Assembly: GCA_025766275.1 (NCBI GenBank)
Contig: JAFKAC010000014.1
Span: 1,240,001-1,304,000 of the forward strand
Origin: Lactarius indigo
Taxonomy: Eukaryota > Basidiomycota > Agaricomycetes > Russulales > Russulaceae
Reading direction: 5' to 3'
Length of the DNA: 64,000 bases
A program made the translations under genes and the position numbers. Below, in pieces: positions 39,998 to 52,295 of this stretch (the stretch's first letter is position 1; each line of letters starts with the position of its first letter). The notes under the pieces were generated by a model that was given only the letters and a program-made list of their open reading frames with translations, did no database searches and was not told where the DNA came from.

Positions 39998-42062
39998 ATC
40001 TGGCCACGTTGGAGACAAGGCCTTTGGCGTAGCAATGGACAGGGCAGTAGGTTCGTAGTCTGATTCATTGCTATCATCTTCATTGGCCGGTGAATCGTCA
40101 GTGAGTATACCCATTTGGATCATTGGTGTAGCATGTTGGCACAGTATGTTACCAGCCAGACCAAGTAACGCTTCCGCCGATGGTTCCGTTGCAGCAAATT
40201 CAGCGAGGTCAGAATAACCACTCTCAGTTCGCCAAGCATTCAGCAAGATGCCATCCAAGATCTGAGTGAGCACTGACAGAAGGGTGTGGTAATCAGGGTG
40301 ATTGCCACCAAGACGAGTCTTCTCCAAAAGGGCAAAGAAGTACGACAAGCTACCCATTTGGTCTAGCGATCCTTGGTGAATATGCAGCAATGCCCAGACG
40401 AGATTAAGACACAAGTGGAAGAGACCAAAGCCTAGCTGAAAGACTTCACAGCGTGTCCAGTGGCTTGTGTCGCGCGCCCGGAGAATTTGGCCAGATCAAA
40501 TCCGTGAGTTGGTTAGCTGATCATTGAACGTTGGGATTGCGTGTTCACACAGATCCTCAGCAGTACGTTTAAGTTGAGTGAGGAAGACGTCGTCGTGGAA
40601 GAGTAGATTGCCACGAACGGTTGCCTCTTCAATCGTCGACACCCGAATCAGAAATTGTTCCGTCTTATATCCAGGTGGCATTGGTCGTCTAGAGACATGT
40701 TGCAGCGCCGGGTCCTTCACATAGCTTCGGAATTTGGTGGAGTATGTTGTCAGTACCCAAACAATGACCACCTTAAGCTGGGATTGAAACGAATGAAGTT
40801 GCTGGTCTGTCGGACGAATGTCTCTATTGAAATCGAGGCCTTTGGTTTTCACGAAGTGTTCCATTATTGGGGCCAGTTCCATTTTCTCGGGCATACCATT
40901 ACGGACCTTGTACAAGACACCAAAAGTCCCAGAAGTCACTTTGGCTGGTCCAGATGAACCCCACTGCTCGACAAAGATCGAGGTGCTGATTTGTATATTG
41001 TTGTAGCAGAATATATGAGGTCCCAGAGCCAACATTGACAGCTAGTTTAAGACATTGGTCCGCCAGTGCAGCGATATTGTTCATCACAGAAGTAAAGCAC
41101 ATGGAAAGGCCACACCGATGCAGAGCCTCGATAGTTTGCCAAGAACATCCGCTGCTCCAGAGAAACAGACCAAACAGCACAGGAAAGCCAAGAACACGAT
41201 TCGAGCGCTGGTAGCTTAGTTGCTTCACGATTATATCGCACATCTACACTGTATTGGTATTCGGTACTCGATGAACTGACATTGAACGTACTGCATCAGG
41301 ATGCTTTATCTTATTTTTCTCCTTTGCCAGAGACGTCTCTGCTGCTCTGAGTAGAATCCCCATCAGAAAGGGTGCCTTGTTGAGAGTGCCTGAAACCATC
41401 CATGACTTGATAAAGTCTGGGGTTATGGCAGCGAGACCCGGCAGCAGGTCCATTTTATTGACTAAGTCCATCTCCTTGTCGATGACACCACAGACATGTT
41501 CGAGTGCATACGGCTCCATCCAAGACCAAAGTTTTGCCCTACCAGAGTCCACAGCATGAATAGAGTCAAGTATCCAAGGAAGCTTTCTGTTGCTGTCCTT
41601 ATAAAGCTCAACCCGATATCCAGCATACTCGGGTTTGCAGTCGTTGAGGATCTCCAGAATAAGGTCAAAGGGGCTCAGATTCCCTTCCCTGAGCAGTGCA
41701 AGGACTTTCCCAAACTGTTCCACACGTGACATTCTATCAGAACGAGACCCTGTTTGACCTTTGTCGCCATGTGCTGACCCTTGCACAGACCTGTCCTGAC
41801 TTGGCCGTGCCTCTAAAAGTGGTGACTCTTGCGAACAAAACATCGTCAGAGGTTGAAAGCGAAACCTCGAGGGATTGCGAGAAGACCCAGACCCAACTGA
41901 CTGTAGATTATCCCCAACATGAGACGCGCACGAGATGCTAGGGGCCGAAGGAGACACTTCCTGAGACCCAAAGGACAAGACTTCCCCTCTGAACTTAGCT
42001 ACTCTCTGTTTAGTAGGAGCACGCCAAGGTACAGCAACAGTAGAAAACACAGGAGAAAGCAT
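39998..42062 (-). pseudogene. DUF6589-family gene, decayed and cut by element D
   Basis: Reading leftward from about 42062, conserved blocks appear in the family's order: LALLREGNLSPFDLILEIL, VLFGLFLWSSGCSWQTIEAL, CYNNIQISTSIFVEQ, PAKVTSGTFGVLY, STIEEATVRGNLLFHDDV and CLNLVWALLHIHQGSL. DUF6589 proteins are long, common in Agaricomycetes and of unknown function. Damage: an in-frame TAG at 41244-41246, a frameshift near 41035, an in-frame TGA at 40496-40498 (Arg position, CGA to TGA) and loss of the 3' end at D's LTR. The first ~150 residues are weakly supported. Confidence 0.75.
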
Positions 42063-42201
42063 CGGAATGTCTACTATAACTTAGATGCACCTCGATATCT
42101 AGACGTGCTATGACTTACATAATGAAATGCCAATTTGGGGATTACCGTAAAAGTCAATTTTTCAAATGAGACAGACGCTATAGGGATTTAAACTCAGCTG
42201 T

Positions 42202-42237
42202 ACCAGCCTGTATATCGATTATCATATACAGGCTGGT
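42202..42237. repeat. Perfect 14-bp inverted repeat, 8-nt loop
   Basis: ACCAGCCTGTATAT (42202-42215) and ATATACAGGCTGGT (42224-42237) form a perfect stem. It lies between the DUF6589 relic and the sedolisin gene. It could be a footprint of a small transposon or simply a hairpin; no partner copy was found. Confidence 0.6.
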
Positions 42238-42545
42238 CACGAGCCTACCGCCAAGAAAGCGCCACGCATTCGACAACCCCGAAACCAAGGATTCCGCAAG
42301 GAAGCTCCGACTGGATACTATGACCCCAATGTAGTTTCGCCGGCTGTTAGGTATCGCTCAAGAACCACGCGTTGCGACCGGTTTGTACCATACAGCCTAG
42401 ATACAGGGTCCTGTGATTCTGCTTCTAATGCTCTGCTGCCGGGCCCGCGGGTGCAGGCGCTTCGGTCTATAGTCGGAACAAGCATTCACGTATTTAGGGC
42501 ACTCACAACCCCTAGTAAATTGCAGGGAACTCGCTCCCTCTAATC

Positions 42546-44633
42546 ATGCGCTACCACTGGATCTCTCTCATCTCCACCCTTTCTGCTGTCCCTTTCGCCG
42601 ACCTCGCCACCGCTCTTCCACCACCTTGGGGAGATCTACGTGTCAAGCACACATGGGACACAGTCCCGGAAAATTGGGACTGTCTCGGTCCCCCTCCTGC
42701 TGGTGCTACCATCAATCTCAACGTCGCGCTCCAACCAGACCGCGACGACGCATTGATCGAAGCGCTCCACGAAGTCAGCAATCCAGAGCATGAAAGGCAT
42801 GTCGTCCTCACCACTCCTCCACTATGTGCTCGTACTTACCTGTTCTGCTGCTCCATTTCAGATATCGCGCACACTTATCCAGGGAACAGGTCGCTGAGCT
42901 TGTTGCGCCACGCCAAGAAACGCTCGAGCTCGTCCACTCGTGGCTTCAACACCATGGTGTACCTCCCTCCTCGATTTCAACGTCACACGGCGGAGGCTGG
43001 TTGAAGATCAGCGGCGTGCCCGTGTCCCAAGCTGACGAGCTGCTCTCCGCTTCGTACCAGCTCTACAGGCATGTCGAGGCAAACGAGACTGAGGTCGTTC
43101 TCCGCACTGTCGGTTACGCGCTCCCCGCGGTGTTACATGCACACGTGCAAACGGTCGCGCCGACAACGTACTTCGACCCCCCGCGCAAGCTACTGTCGTC
43201 ACCGTTGCAGCGCCCCAGCGAAGGAGCAGGGGCTGTTGGGAATGCGACATCGAGGGACCTTGTGAGAGTGTTACCGAGGGTCGACAGTCTTGCAGTCACA
43301 CCGATGTTCTTACGCTGGCTGTACGGGACGCAAGCCTACGTGCCTGTCGCGATGGGTTATAATGTGCTCGGGGTCTTGGGACTAAGCAATGAGTACCCGA
43401 GCTACGCAGATCTCACCAGGTTCATGATCGACTTTCGTGCGGACGCAGTGGCCGCGACCTTCTTTGTCGAGCGGCTCAACGGTGGTGGGTTCAACCCAGG
43501 CAATCCCGGCACGGAGGCGAGCCTGAACATCCAGTACAGTGAGGCCATGACCTACCCGACTCCGAACATCTTCTACAGCGTGGCTGGCATGCTGCATGCG
43601 ACGGACGACGATCTGCCAGCTGACGATGATCCGTACCTGGTGTGGCTCAACTACCTGCTTGCTGAAGAGTACGTCCCGCCGACGATCAGTATATCGTGGG
43701 GTAATCCCGAGTTCTCCTTTCCACTGGAATACGCGACGACCCTGTGCGACCTGTTCGCACAGCTTGGTTTGCGTGGCGTCAGTGTCCTCATCTCTAGCGG
43801 CGACGACGGCGTCGGTCGTGGGGACTGCAGGGACAATGCCGGAAATGTCCATTTCGTCACTGAGTTCCCTGCATCTTGTACGCGTGGTGATTTCCTTGTA
43901 TGCAGTACATGAGCCCCGAAAGCCACTCACTAGACCGCCTCGATTTTGCAGGCCCTTGGGTCACTAGTGTCGGAGGCACGGTGAGCTACAACCCAGAGGT
44001 CGCGATGTTCATATCCGGGGGCGGCTTCTCAACCCTCTTCCCGCGCCCTCCGTACCAGGACGCTGCAGTACCGCCTTTCGTCGAGTCCCTCGGCACCGCG
44101 TATGCTGGCTTCTACAAGTGGGTTCACCGTCGTGATTCCTGACCTAATCAAATTTTGTAACTTGCGCAGCCCTGGAGGCCGCGGCATTCCTGATATCTCT
44201 GCGCAGTCGCACCTGTTCAAGTTCTATCTCAACGCTGGTGTGCATGTCGTGAGTGGCACGAGCGCGGCGACTCCCGTGCGTGTTTTCCTCCTCCCTCCTT
44301 GAGTAGGCAGCTAATTGTCAATGTACAGACAGTTGCGGGAATAGTCTCTTTGCTCAATGACTACCTCATCTCAACGGGCAGGGGCAGGCTCGGCCTCCTC
44401 AACTTCTTACTGTATGGCTATGGCCGCCATGGTCTCAACGACATCACGTCGGGGTCTAACCCTGGATGTGGGACGAATGGATTCACTGCCATCCCCGGAT
44501 GGGATCCTGTTCGTACCCTAAAACAATTCATCTTTGTTTTCACGTTGATTGATTGCATGGATAGATCACCGGTTTGGGGACGCCTAACTTCCAAGCGCTG
44601 CAATACATACTCGATCTCTGGTTTCCGGTGTAA
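42546..44633 (+). CDS. Sedolisin / tripeptidyl-peptidase-type serine protease (S53)
   Basis: An acid-active secreted protease: MRYHWISLISTLSAVPFADL looks like a signal peptide, followed by a pro-domain (PPPWGDLRVKHTWDTVPENW..YRAHLSREQVAELVAP). The mature part has NPGTEASLNIQY, ISISWGNPEFSF, ISSGDDGVGRGDC, PASCPWVTSVGGT, GRGIPDISAQ, the catalytic Ser in VVSGTSAATP and the calcium site region GWDPITGLGTPNFQAL. Exons join through five introns; the first uses a GC donor (AAG|GCATGT). The Glu of the S53 triad is present, but the Asp of the E-x3-D pair is Asn (codon AAC, 43526-43528). Activity is therefore doubtful. A decayed tandem copy lies at 45893-47888. Confidence 0.85.
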
Positions 44634-45592
44634 TGTATGCATGAGGTGTAACGTGTATATAATTTCGCACGAATTCCTCGACCCGTGCGAGACTGACTCT
44701 GGGCAGTGCAACGAGCCTTACGATACATAATATATATCGGTGTTATATACTCTACTAAGGGCCAATTGCTGAAAACGGTCATGTCGGATAAAGAGATCTT
44801 CGAGTTAGTATATAAATGTGTCATCCTTGGGGAAGACATAGATGGGAAACAGACTGAGGTAGCGCAAGAGTCAATGAGGTTCGGAGGCAGACATCGGTTT
44901 AGCGATAGTACCCAGGAATACAGAACGGGATCGGCGTGGGTGTGATGTACGAGTCGATGTCTATCGGCGCGCGGGGTAAGGACAAAATAGTTTTAAAGCA
45001 CAGAGGTGATCACTATTTGAGACACGAAGTCGATACTAGTTATATGCAGAAACAGCATGAGGTGGATAAAGACACAGTCGAGGTACAATGGACAGACGCG
45101 AGCTAGACACAATAAACGTAGGCACAATCGCAGGCGCAGGCATCATAGCCGAGCGTGGCAGAGCCGTCGTGGGCGTAACAACGTGCCAAGCGGTGACAGT
45201 TTGGCGTCGTTGTACACGCAGCGCACATGTTGACCTCAGCCCCTCGACCTTATATGCGTTGCGGCCCAGAGTCACAGTAGGGTGGATTTTCACTCTACTT
45301 TCCGCGCCCAATCTACCACGGCGGTGCTGTAGCGAGTAATAAACATCGACCCAAGAGGGGCAGGTAGTTGTAAGAGAAACGAGAACGACAGAGACAGACC
45401 CGGAGACGGAGACGCAAGCACAATGGCGCAGACGGAAATCCGAGTCGTTAACGCACAGATGGACGAAAGCATGTTTGCTTTTCGTAAATAGACCCAAACA
45501 AGCGTCTACTATAATTTTAATGGTCACGTAATAATGATCTTAATCTTGAATACCCCCTCGCCTTATAGATAGGGTCTCATTTTAGGTGTTAT
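44634..45592. other. Spacer between sedolisin copies, no gene seen
   Basis: Short frames on both strands show no recognisable domain. From about 45590 to 45890 the sequence resembles the upstream flank of the first sedolisin (shared strings GCCAAGAAAGC and ATCACTCAAGAACCGCG-like), so the duplication included the promoter region. Confidence 0.5.
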
Positions 45593-45892
45593 GCAAGCAG
45601 TTCATAACCGAGATATCGGCCAAGAAAGCAAACGTTGAAAGATTCTTGGGTCCAAGGAGGCTTCGAATATCTTATCTAGTTGTAGAACTTTGCCGAGTTT
45701 GGCCCGCTTACTGGCGGGTTGCTGGCGGGTATCACTCAAGAACCGCGGGTCGCAGCTTGTCGTTACTATAGAGGGTCCTGCGATTCTACTCCTTCCTGGG
45801 CGTTGAAGCAGGTTGTCATGGGAGCCCTGGGGGTTCCGGTATTTACGACTCTCACGATCTCTAGCCATTTTCAAGTTCACTCCCTTTCATCG

Positions 45893-47888
45893 AGTGCTAC
45901 TTGTCTATTACGGGCTTGCTATACTCTCCGCCCTTTCCGCAGTGCCCTTCGCTGTCCTCACGACACCCCCTTCACCACTTTGGGGTGGCGTACGTGTGAA
46001 GCACACGTGGAACACCATCTTAGCCAACTTGGAGTCTTGGTCCCCCCTCCTGCTGACACCACCATCGCTCTACATTGCGCTCCAGCCATGCCACGACAAT
46101 CCCCTGATTGACGAGGTCAGCACTTCAGGGAATCCAAGGCATGTCGTCCTTACCGCTCCTCCACTTGTACTTGTACTTACCTATGTCGCTGCTTTGTGTC
46201 AGATATGGCGCTTACTTATCCAAGGAGCAGATCGCCAAGCTTGGCGCACATCGCCAAGACACGCTCAAGCTTGTCCACTCATGGCTTCAACACCATGGTG
46301 TACTTTCTTTCTCCGTCACACGGTGATGACTGGCTGACGATTACCGGCGTGTCCCAAGCTGACAAACCCCTCTCCCCCTCATACCAGCTCTACAACTATA
46401 CCGGGGCAAACACAACTGAGGTCATTCTCCGCACTATCAGCTACGCGCTCCCGGCAGTGCACGCGCACGTGCGAACGGTCGCGCTGACAACGTGCTTCGC
46501 TCCCCAGCGAAGAAGCAGCAGTAGCAGTTGTGAATGCGACGTCGAGGGAGCAAGTGGGAGTGTTACCGAAGTTCGACGATTTTGAAGTCACGCCCATGTT
46601 CCTGCGCTAGCTGTACAGGACGCAAGTCCTATGTGCCAGTCGCGACGGGTTACAACGTGCTCGGGGTCTTGGGCCTCGATAATGTTAGTACGCGAGCCAC
46701 GCAGACCTCACCCGATTCATGACCAACTTTCGTCTGGACGCAGTCGCGGCGACCTTCACCGTTAAGTAGGTCAAGGGTGCTGGATTCAACCTGGGCCACC
46801 TAGGCCCGGCCGGGAGGCGATATCCAGTATGCCGGGGCTATAGCCTATCATACTCCGTACGTCTTCCACAACACTGGCGGCTGGCTGCAACGGGTGGGCA
46901 ACCAGCAGGCCCCCAACGACGCGTACCTCGTGTGGCTCGACTACATCAAGACTCGGAGTACATCCCGCCGACGATCAGCATATCGTGGGGTAATCCTGAG
47001 CCATTCATTCCGCTGGAATACGCGTCGAGCGTGTGCACCCTGTTTGCACGGCTCGGTTTGCGTGCCGTCAGTGCCCTTGCCTCGACCAACGACGATGGCA
47101 ACAGTGGAGACACCAGGGACAGCTCCGTAAATGTCTGATTCATTCGTATGTACCCTGTATTTTGCATGCGTAGTAATCTTATAGCACGCAGTACTCATGT
47201 GCCGGAAATTGCTCACCCGACCGCCTTTGTTTTGCAGGTCCCTGCGTCGCCACCGTCGGCGGCACGATGCGCTACAGCCCCATGATCGCGATATACATGT
47301 CCAGGGGCGGTTTCTCGATCCACTTTCATTGTCCGATCCACCAGGACGGCGGGGTGCCCCTATTCTTCGAGTACCTCGCCATCGAGTATGCCGGTTTTCA
47401 CAAGTGCGTTCGCCGTCATTATTCGACCTGACATATTCAAACGATTTCCACAGCCCTGAGGGCCTCGGCATCCCCAATATTTCTGCACAGGCGAGAAAAA
47501 TTCAACATCATATTTCGTGAGTGGCACGATCGCGGCGACGCCCGTGCGTCTTTTTCTCCCTCCTCGTGTATGCAGCTGATAGTCATCGCACAGACAGCTC
47601 CGGGAATAATCTCATTACTTAATGACTACCTCATTTCAACTGGCAGGCACAGGCTCGGCTCCCTCAATTCCTTGCTGTATGGTCTCGGCCGCTATGGTCT
47701 CAACGACATCACGTCGGGCTCTGGCTCTGGCCGCCGCATGAATGGATTCACTGCTATCCCCAGATGCAATCCTGCTCGTAACCCAAAACAATTTCTTTTC
47801 GTTTCCACGTTGATTGATTAGATGCATAGGTCACTGGTATGGGGACGCTTGACTTTCAAGTACTGCAATACATACTTGATCTTTTGAT
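45893..47888 (+). pseudogene. Decayed tandem copy of the sedolisin (S53) gene
   Basis: Collinear with 42546-44633. The start codon is lost (GAGTGC where the intact copy has ATGCGC). Blocks in shifting frames include RVKHTWNTILANLESW, ISISWGNPEPFIPLEYA, GIISLLNDYLISTGRH and LNDITSGSGSGRRMNGFTAI. Stops, indels and a lost Glu region are visible. The SGTSA serine motif reads SGTIAATP, so the catalytic Ser is gone. The first intron keeps the same GC donor as the intact copy. At the triad Asp this copy still encodes GDIQY, so Asp is the ancestral state. Confidence 0.8.
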
Positions 47889-48962
47889 CCCAATGTAACG
47901 TGTGCATAACGAACGAATAACACCTACTTGGAGCTACTGAATAATTGTACACCGCAATCCAATTCACGGCGCTAAGGAAAGTAAATTTCACATGAATTCA
48001 CTCGATCCGTGCGGAACTCACCTCCGGAAAGCGCAACGAGCCTACTCTAGACATCTGGGCGACGTAATAAAGTATGGGATATACGGCGACCCGACGCAAC
48101 GAAACTAGGTTCCTGTCTACCGGTGTTTGCAAGATATAGCGCGCTCACCTGCTCAGCCCGGTCACCTCAGGCGCATAATGCGCCCAGGAACTCCCAACAA
48201 TTGACAAGTTGCGGTGCCGCTCCCACTTCGCAGGCAGAGCGGCATCAGGATGACCGTGCAACAGCCGTTGGCAGGGACCGACATATCAGTGTATCCAGTG
48301 ATGTCCCATTGCAATGCCCTGACAGTAGAATGCCCCTTTCGTAGTAACTTCTTGAGTAACTTACATCAAAATGACACCACTACAGTAGATTATAATTCCT
48401 CCCAAATTGACGTTTGTGGCAGAGGTACCAGAGGGGTCCTGTAACTACGGAATGCACATACAGTAATAAATTCAGGAAATACAGTAGTACTGTACATTAC
48501 TTTTGGATGAAGTACAACCCACCTAACGCGATTTCGATTGACAAGCATCGAGTTTTTTTGCCGATGATCGAGACGATTGTGTCGTCCCGTCTCGTAAGTC
48601 CCCAATCACCGTTGAACGCCGTGCGCTGAGACAGACACCCCCATATCCGAAGGTCAATAAGGCCATTGGGCAAGCGACCTATACGACGCCACTACTCCGA
48701 GGGGGAAAACAGGGCAGACAACAGTTGAATCGGTTATTCGGTTATGCTTATTGCATATTACATTTAAACGGCAGCACGCGAGCAACGAATGGGTATGACA
48801 AAGGCCAGTTGTAGCATTTCCAGTACCATATTACGAACAAGGGAGGATCAGGACAATAACAAAGAAAGAATAAAGATCAGGCACGCGAATCTACACCCCA
48901 ACCTATTTGCGAGCATACAACAGGTCCCGGCTGTCGTGGCGGGCGGAAGGGGGTTAGTTCTT
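47889..48962. other. Intergenic, no gene seen
   Basis: Short frames only, with no domain recognised. The right part is the 3' flank of the transporter gene ending at 48963. Confidence 0.5.
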
Positions 48963-49892
48963 TCAAGCGTTCTTGGAAGCGTGTTTGCCGAGGGGGATGG
49001 TGAAAAGATCATCCTCGGTCAAGAGCTCAGCGAGGCCGCAGTAGTACGCAATCAGCGCGGTCAGGATACCAAAGGCGCCACCCGTCTTGCCAATATTTTC
49101 ATTCCCTCGGTAATCAGCTGTTCAAGCACAAAGATGTCGTTAGCATCGACTGCGGGGCAAACATAGCAGAAGTACGGGTTCATCGAACTTACCGATAGCA
49201 AGGATCACGAAGGTAACCGTGAGAGAGCAGAAGAGCAGGCTCAGGCCAATTGACTTGCGGAGCGTAGCAATGCTGCGGAAGGGAGGAACGTATTTAAGTA
49301 GCCCATATGCGGGATCTTGGATGCGGGAACGTACAAGAAGAGGAACGTGACGATCGCCCAGGCAGTGAGGTAGATGGCGATGGCATCGGCCTCCTTGGCG
49401 GGGTTGGCAGAAGAGGCATAAGCCTCACCGATGCCGGAGCCAGGGATCAAAAGGGTGGCAAATGAGAGCCAGAATGCTCCGTACGACGTGAATGCTGTTT
49501 AATTCATTATCACAAACAAAGCAAAATAACGTCAACTGTTGATCGGTATTCTCCCCAAAAGGGATAAACTTACCAGTAGCGCCAAAGGTGTTGCCAGTAG
49601 CGAATTCCCACATGCCCGCAAGGAGCTGGGCGAGACCGCCGCAGAAGAGTGCCATGCCGACGACGACGTTGGGGGTATCAATGCCACGCGCGTGGACATT
49701 GTACAACGACAGGATGAGCGTCGTGGATGCAAAGGAGAAGAGGCCACTGTTACGCCACGCCAAGGGTCAGCCCAGCCGCCAAGTAAAGGTTAAAAAAAAG
49801 GTTTACAGTGGGCCGGGGTTTCCAAGCTTAAGACGACGAGGAGCGACGGGGTGGACGTAGGAGGCCTCAACATCAGACATTTTGGAAGACAT
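48963..49892 (-). CDS. GPR1/FUN34/YaaH acetate-type membrane transporter (Ato family)
   Basis: Five exons on the minus strand. The N-terminus MSSKMSDVEASYVHPVAP leads to the family signature region LGNPGPL-GLFSFASTTLILSL. Further segments are VVVGMALFCGGLAQLLAGMWEFATGNTFGATG, SYGAFWLSFATLLIPGSGIG, DAIAIYLTAWAIVTFLFL, IATLRKSIGLSLLF and TGGAFGILTALIAYYCGLAELL. About six membrane helices are expected. The family moves acetate and related short acids or ammonium across the plasma membrane. A second in-frame ATG lies four codons after the first. It is divergent from its paralogue at 51163. A TATTTATT string at about 50046-50055 may serve as its TATA. Confidence 0.9.
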
Positions 49893-51162
49893 TTTTTTAG
49901 GGGTGTGTGTTGTGTGGGTACAACGATGGAGCAGACGCTAGCAGCGGTTGAACGAAAGTGGGTGAGAAAGAGTGACGAGGGCGAAGAGCCGTATGTGCGA
50001 GAAAGATGGGGAAGAACACTAGACAATGTTGAGAATAAAGGATTGCAATAAATACTCGGCGTGAATGTCGTTTGTAAATTGATTGGGGCTAGTCCCCGAT
50101 CGAGTCGACCCCTCAATACGTTTAGCCTCCATCTCAATAGATATGTACGTAGGGTTGGCGCTTCCTGTCACGACCCTGAGTTCGCCGGTAGCTAAGGAGG
50201 AGGGAAGAGGGAATGCCTAGGCGCTGAGCACAGTGACTGACAGACCATCGAGTGCGGGATATGTGGGCGACGCGTGCCAACATGCAGAAGCAGGAAGCCA
50301 GATGGACCACGTACTCACTCATCTGGGTGCTGAACGAGTTCGGACACGGGCAACCGTGGCGGCGTCACAAACCGGCAATTTATGACAGCTCGTTAGTGTG
50401 TTTATTTTTAGACTAGGGTGGTAGAACGGGAAAAATGCTGCACTAATTCATAATGAGCGTCTGATCAGGGAAGCGATTCAGTGTTTGTGTCTAGCGGACC
50501 AAAGAAATGGACATTGGAAATGGAGGGCGCGTTGTTTTTGACGTCGTCTTCCGCCCCCAGTCCCGGCAGATTGGTCTGGAGCACGTGTCCCGGATGCGCG
50601 CAAGCCTCGTGACCCGCCCATCAATTCGCACGTTTTGGCTGAAAGGGAAGACTTCATCAATCCTGATCATGATGCGGGTGAACTTCTAGTGAGACGTGGC
50701 ACGCAGCTATGGAAGCTCAACTCCACCAAATTCTGAACCATCGACCGCATTCAACCGATTGTGGGTTTCTTTTCACACTCCCCAACTTGACATTTGAGGA
50801 ACTTCCAGTTAGTTCCATTGTACAAGGCCGTCCGCGCAGGACGGCATGACGACAACCTAATGAATGCCAAGATAGTCATGTGGCCATATTTTTGTTGGGG
50901 CTTGTTGTTCCGTCCGTCGTCGCCCATGTTAGCGCATGCCAACTTAGTACAGATCTACAGCGCCTTTATGAGATCGGGCGTCCACACTCCTCGGGTGCGA
51001 AGGATAGATCGCGAACCCAAACCCGTGTCCTTCTGAGGCAAAAGAGGCCGAGAACCCCGCCCGAATCGTATAAAAAACGCTGCAGATTCTCAGCCACCAG
51101 CCTAGCGGTTTCATCCCCTTTCCTCTACCTCGTACCATCCTCGAGAAAATATTCAGCCAGCC
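49893..51162. promoter_or_regulatory. Divergent intergenic region of the transporter pair
   Basis: 1.27 kb without a recognised gene between two divergent Ato-type genes. TATAAAAAA at 51069-51077 lies 94 bp before the right gene's ATG. The short open frames here have no domain content. Confidence 0.5.
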
Positions 51163-52295
51163 ATGTCTGATGTAGAGAATTTGAAGGAAAACTCTAACGT
51201 CCAAGTCCACCGGCACCCTCGCCGCTTGGGGAACCCTGCCCCACTGTAGGTTCCTCCATCTTTGTATGTGCACCCCTCGTCGACTCACCAATGTCGCAAT
51301 TACTAGTGGACTGTTCTCATTTGCGTCGACGACGCTCGTACTCTCTCTGTACAACGTCCACGCACGGCACATCACCGTCCCCAATGTCATCGTGGGTATG
51401 GCCCTCTTCTATGGCGGTCTCGGCCAGCTCCTCGCAGGCATGTGGGAGTTTGCCACCGGCAACACCTTTGGCGCAACTGGTGAGTAATGTGATAGCTTTG
51501 GCGGGCGTGGGTGTCCTGCAGCCTTGTGTTCCACTGCGGGTCTGAGAATTATGATCGCCCTGACTACCACATGACCGCACGGTGAAGTCGTGTTCTAGTT
51601 GACGGGGGCCGTGATTGATATAGCGACAACCATGTCCCGATGAGGAGATGTGGCCGCATGCGTTGGGAATACACTGTCAATCGCGGCTTGTGGCGGCCCG
51701 TCCCCGCTGTTCATCTCAATTCCCGTTTCAAATCGAGCCGTTTTTGCTAACAATACCTTTAAAGCGTTTTCGACCTATGGCGCGTTTTGGCTCTCATTCG
51801 CGACGCTGTTTATCCCCAACTCTGGCATTGGCGCCGCCTACGCAACTGCCCCAGCTGGCATGGAAGACGATGCTATTGGAATTTACCTGCTTGCATGGAT
51901 GGTCGTCACGTTCTTGTTCTTGTGCGTAACCAATCGATCGCCATCAGCGATATTGTTACGGGCGCTGACTATGCGTCGCTTCTGCGCGCGCGCATCTCCA
52001 CAGCATTGGCGCCCTCCGCAAGTCCGTTGGACTCACCGCCTTGTTTTTCTTCCTTACGATAACGTTCATGGTTCTGTCGATCGGTGCGTTTTCCCTTATT
52101 CATTTGACTCGTGCGACCGGCGTGACGCTCATGAAACAACCTGTAGGTTTCTTGATGAAGAAGGATAACATCGGCAAGGCTGGAGGTTATCTCGGCATCT
52201 TCACGGCGCTTATTGCCTACTACGCTGGTCTCTCTGAACTGCTCACCCCTGATGACTTGTTCACACTCCCTACTGGGAAGTACCGCACTGATTAA
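51163..52295 (+). CDS. GPR1/FUN34/YaaH acetate-type membrane transporter (Ato family)
   Basis: Exons 51163-51245, 51307-51479, 51765-51921, 52004-52083 and 52147-52295, all with GT-AG introns. The N-terminus MSDVENLKENSNVQVH precedes RRLGNPAPL-GLFSFASTTLVLSL. Then come VIVGMALFYGGLGQLLAGMW, FSTYGAFWLSFATLFIPNSG, DAIGIYLLAWMVVTFLF, IGALRKSVGLTALFF and GGYLGIFTALIAYYAGLSEL. The intact NPAPLGL motif is a family hallmark. Intron positions match those of the paralogue at 48963, so the pair arose by inverted duplication. The second intron (285 bp) is much longer than the others. Confidence 0.92.

Noticed and set aside
42202..42237. Rho-independent-type terminator
   Set aside because: The hairpin is perfect, but this is a fungal nuclear genome where such terminators are not used; it is kept only as an inverted repeat.
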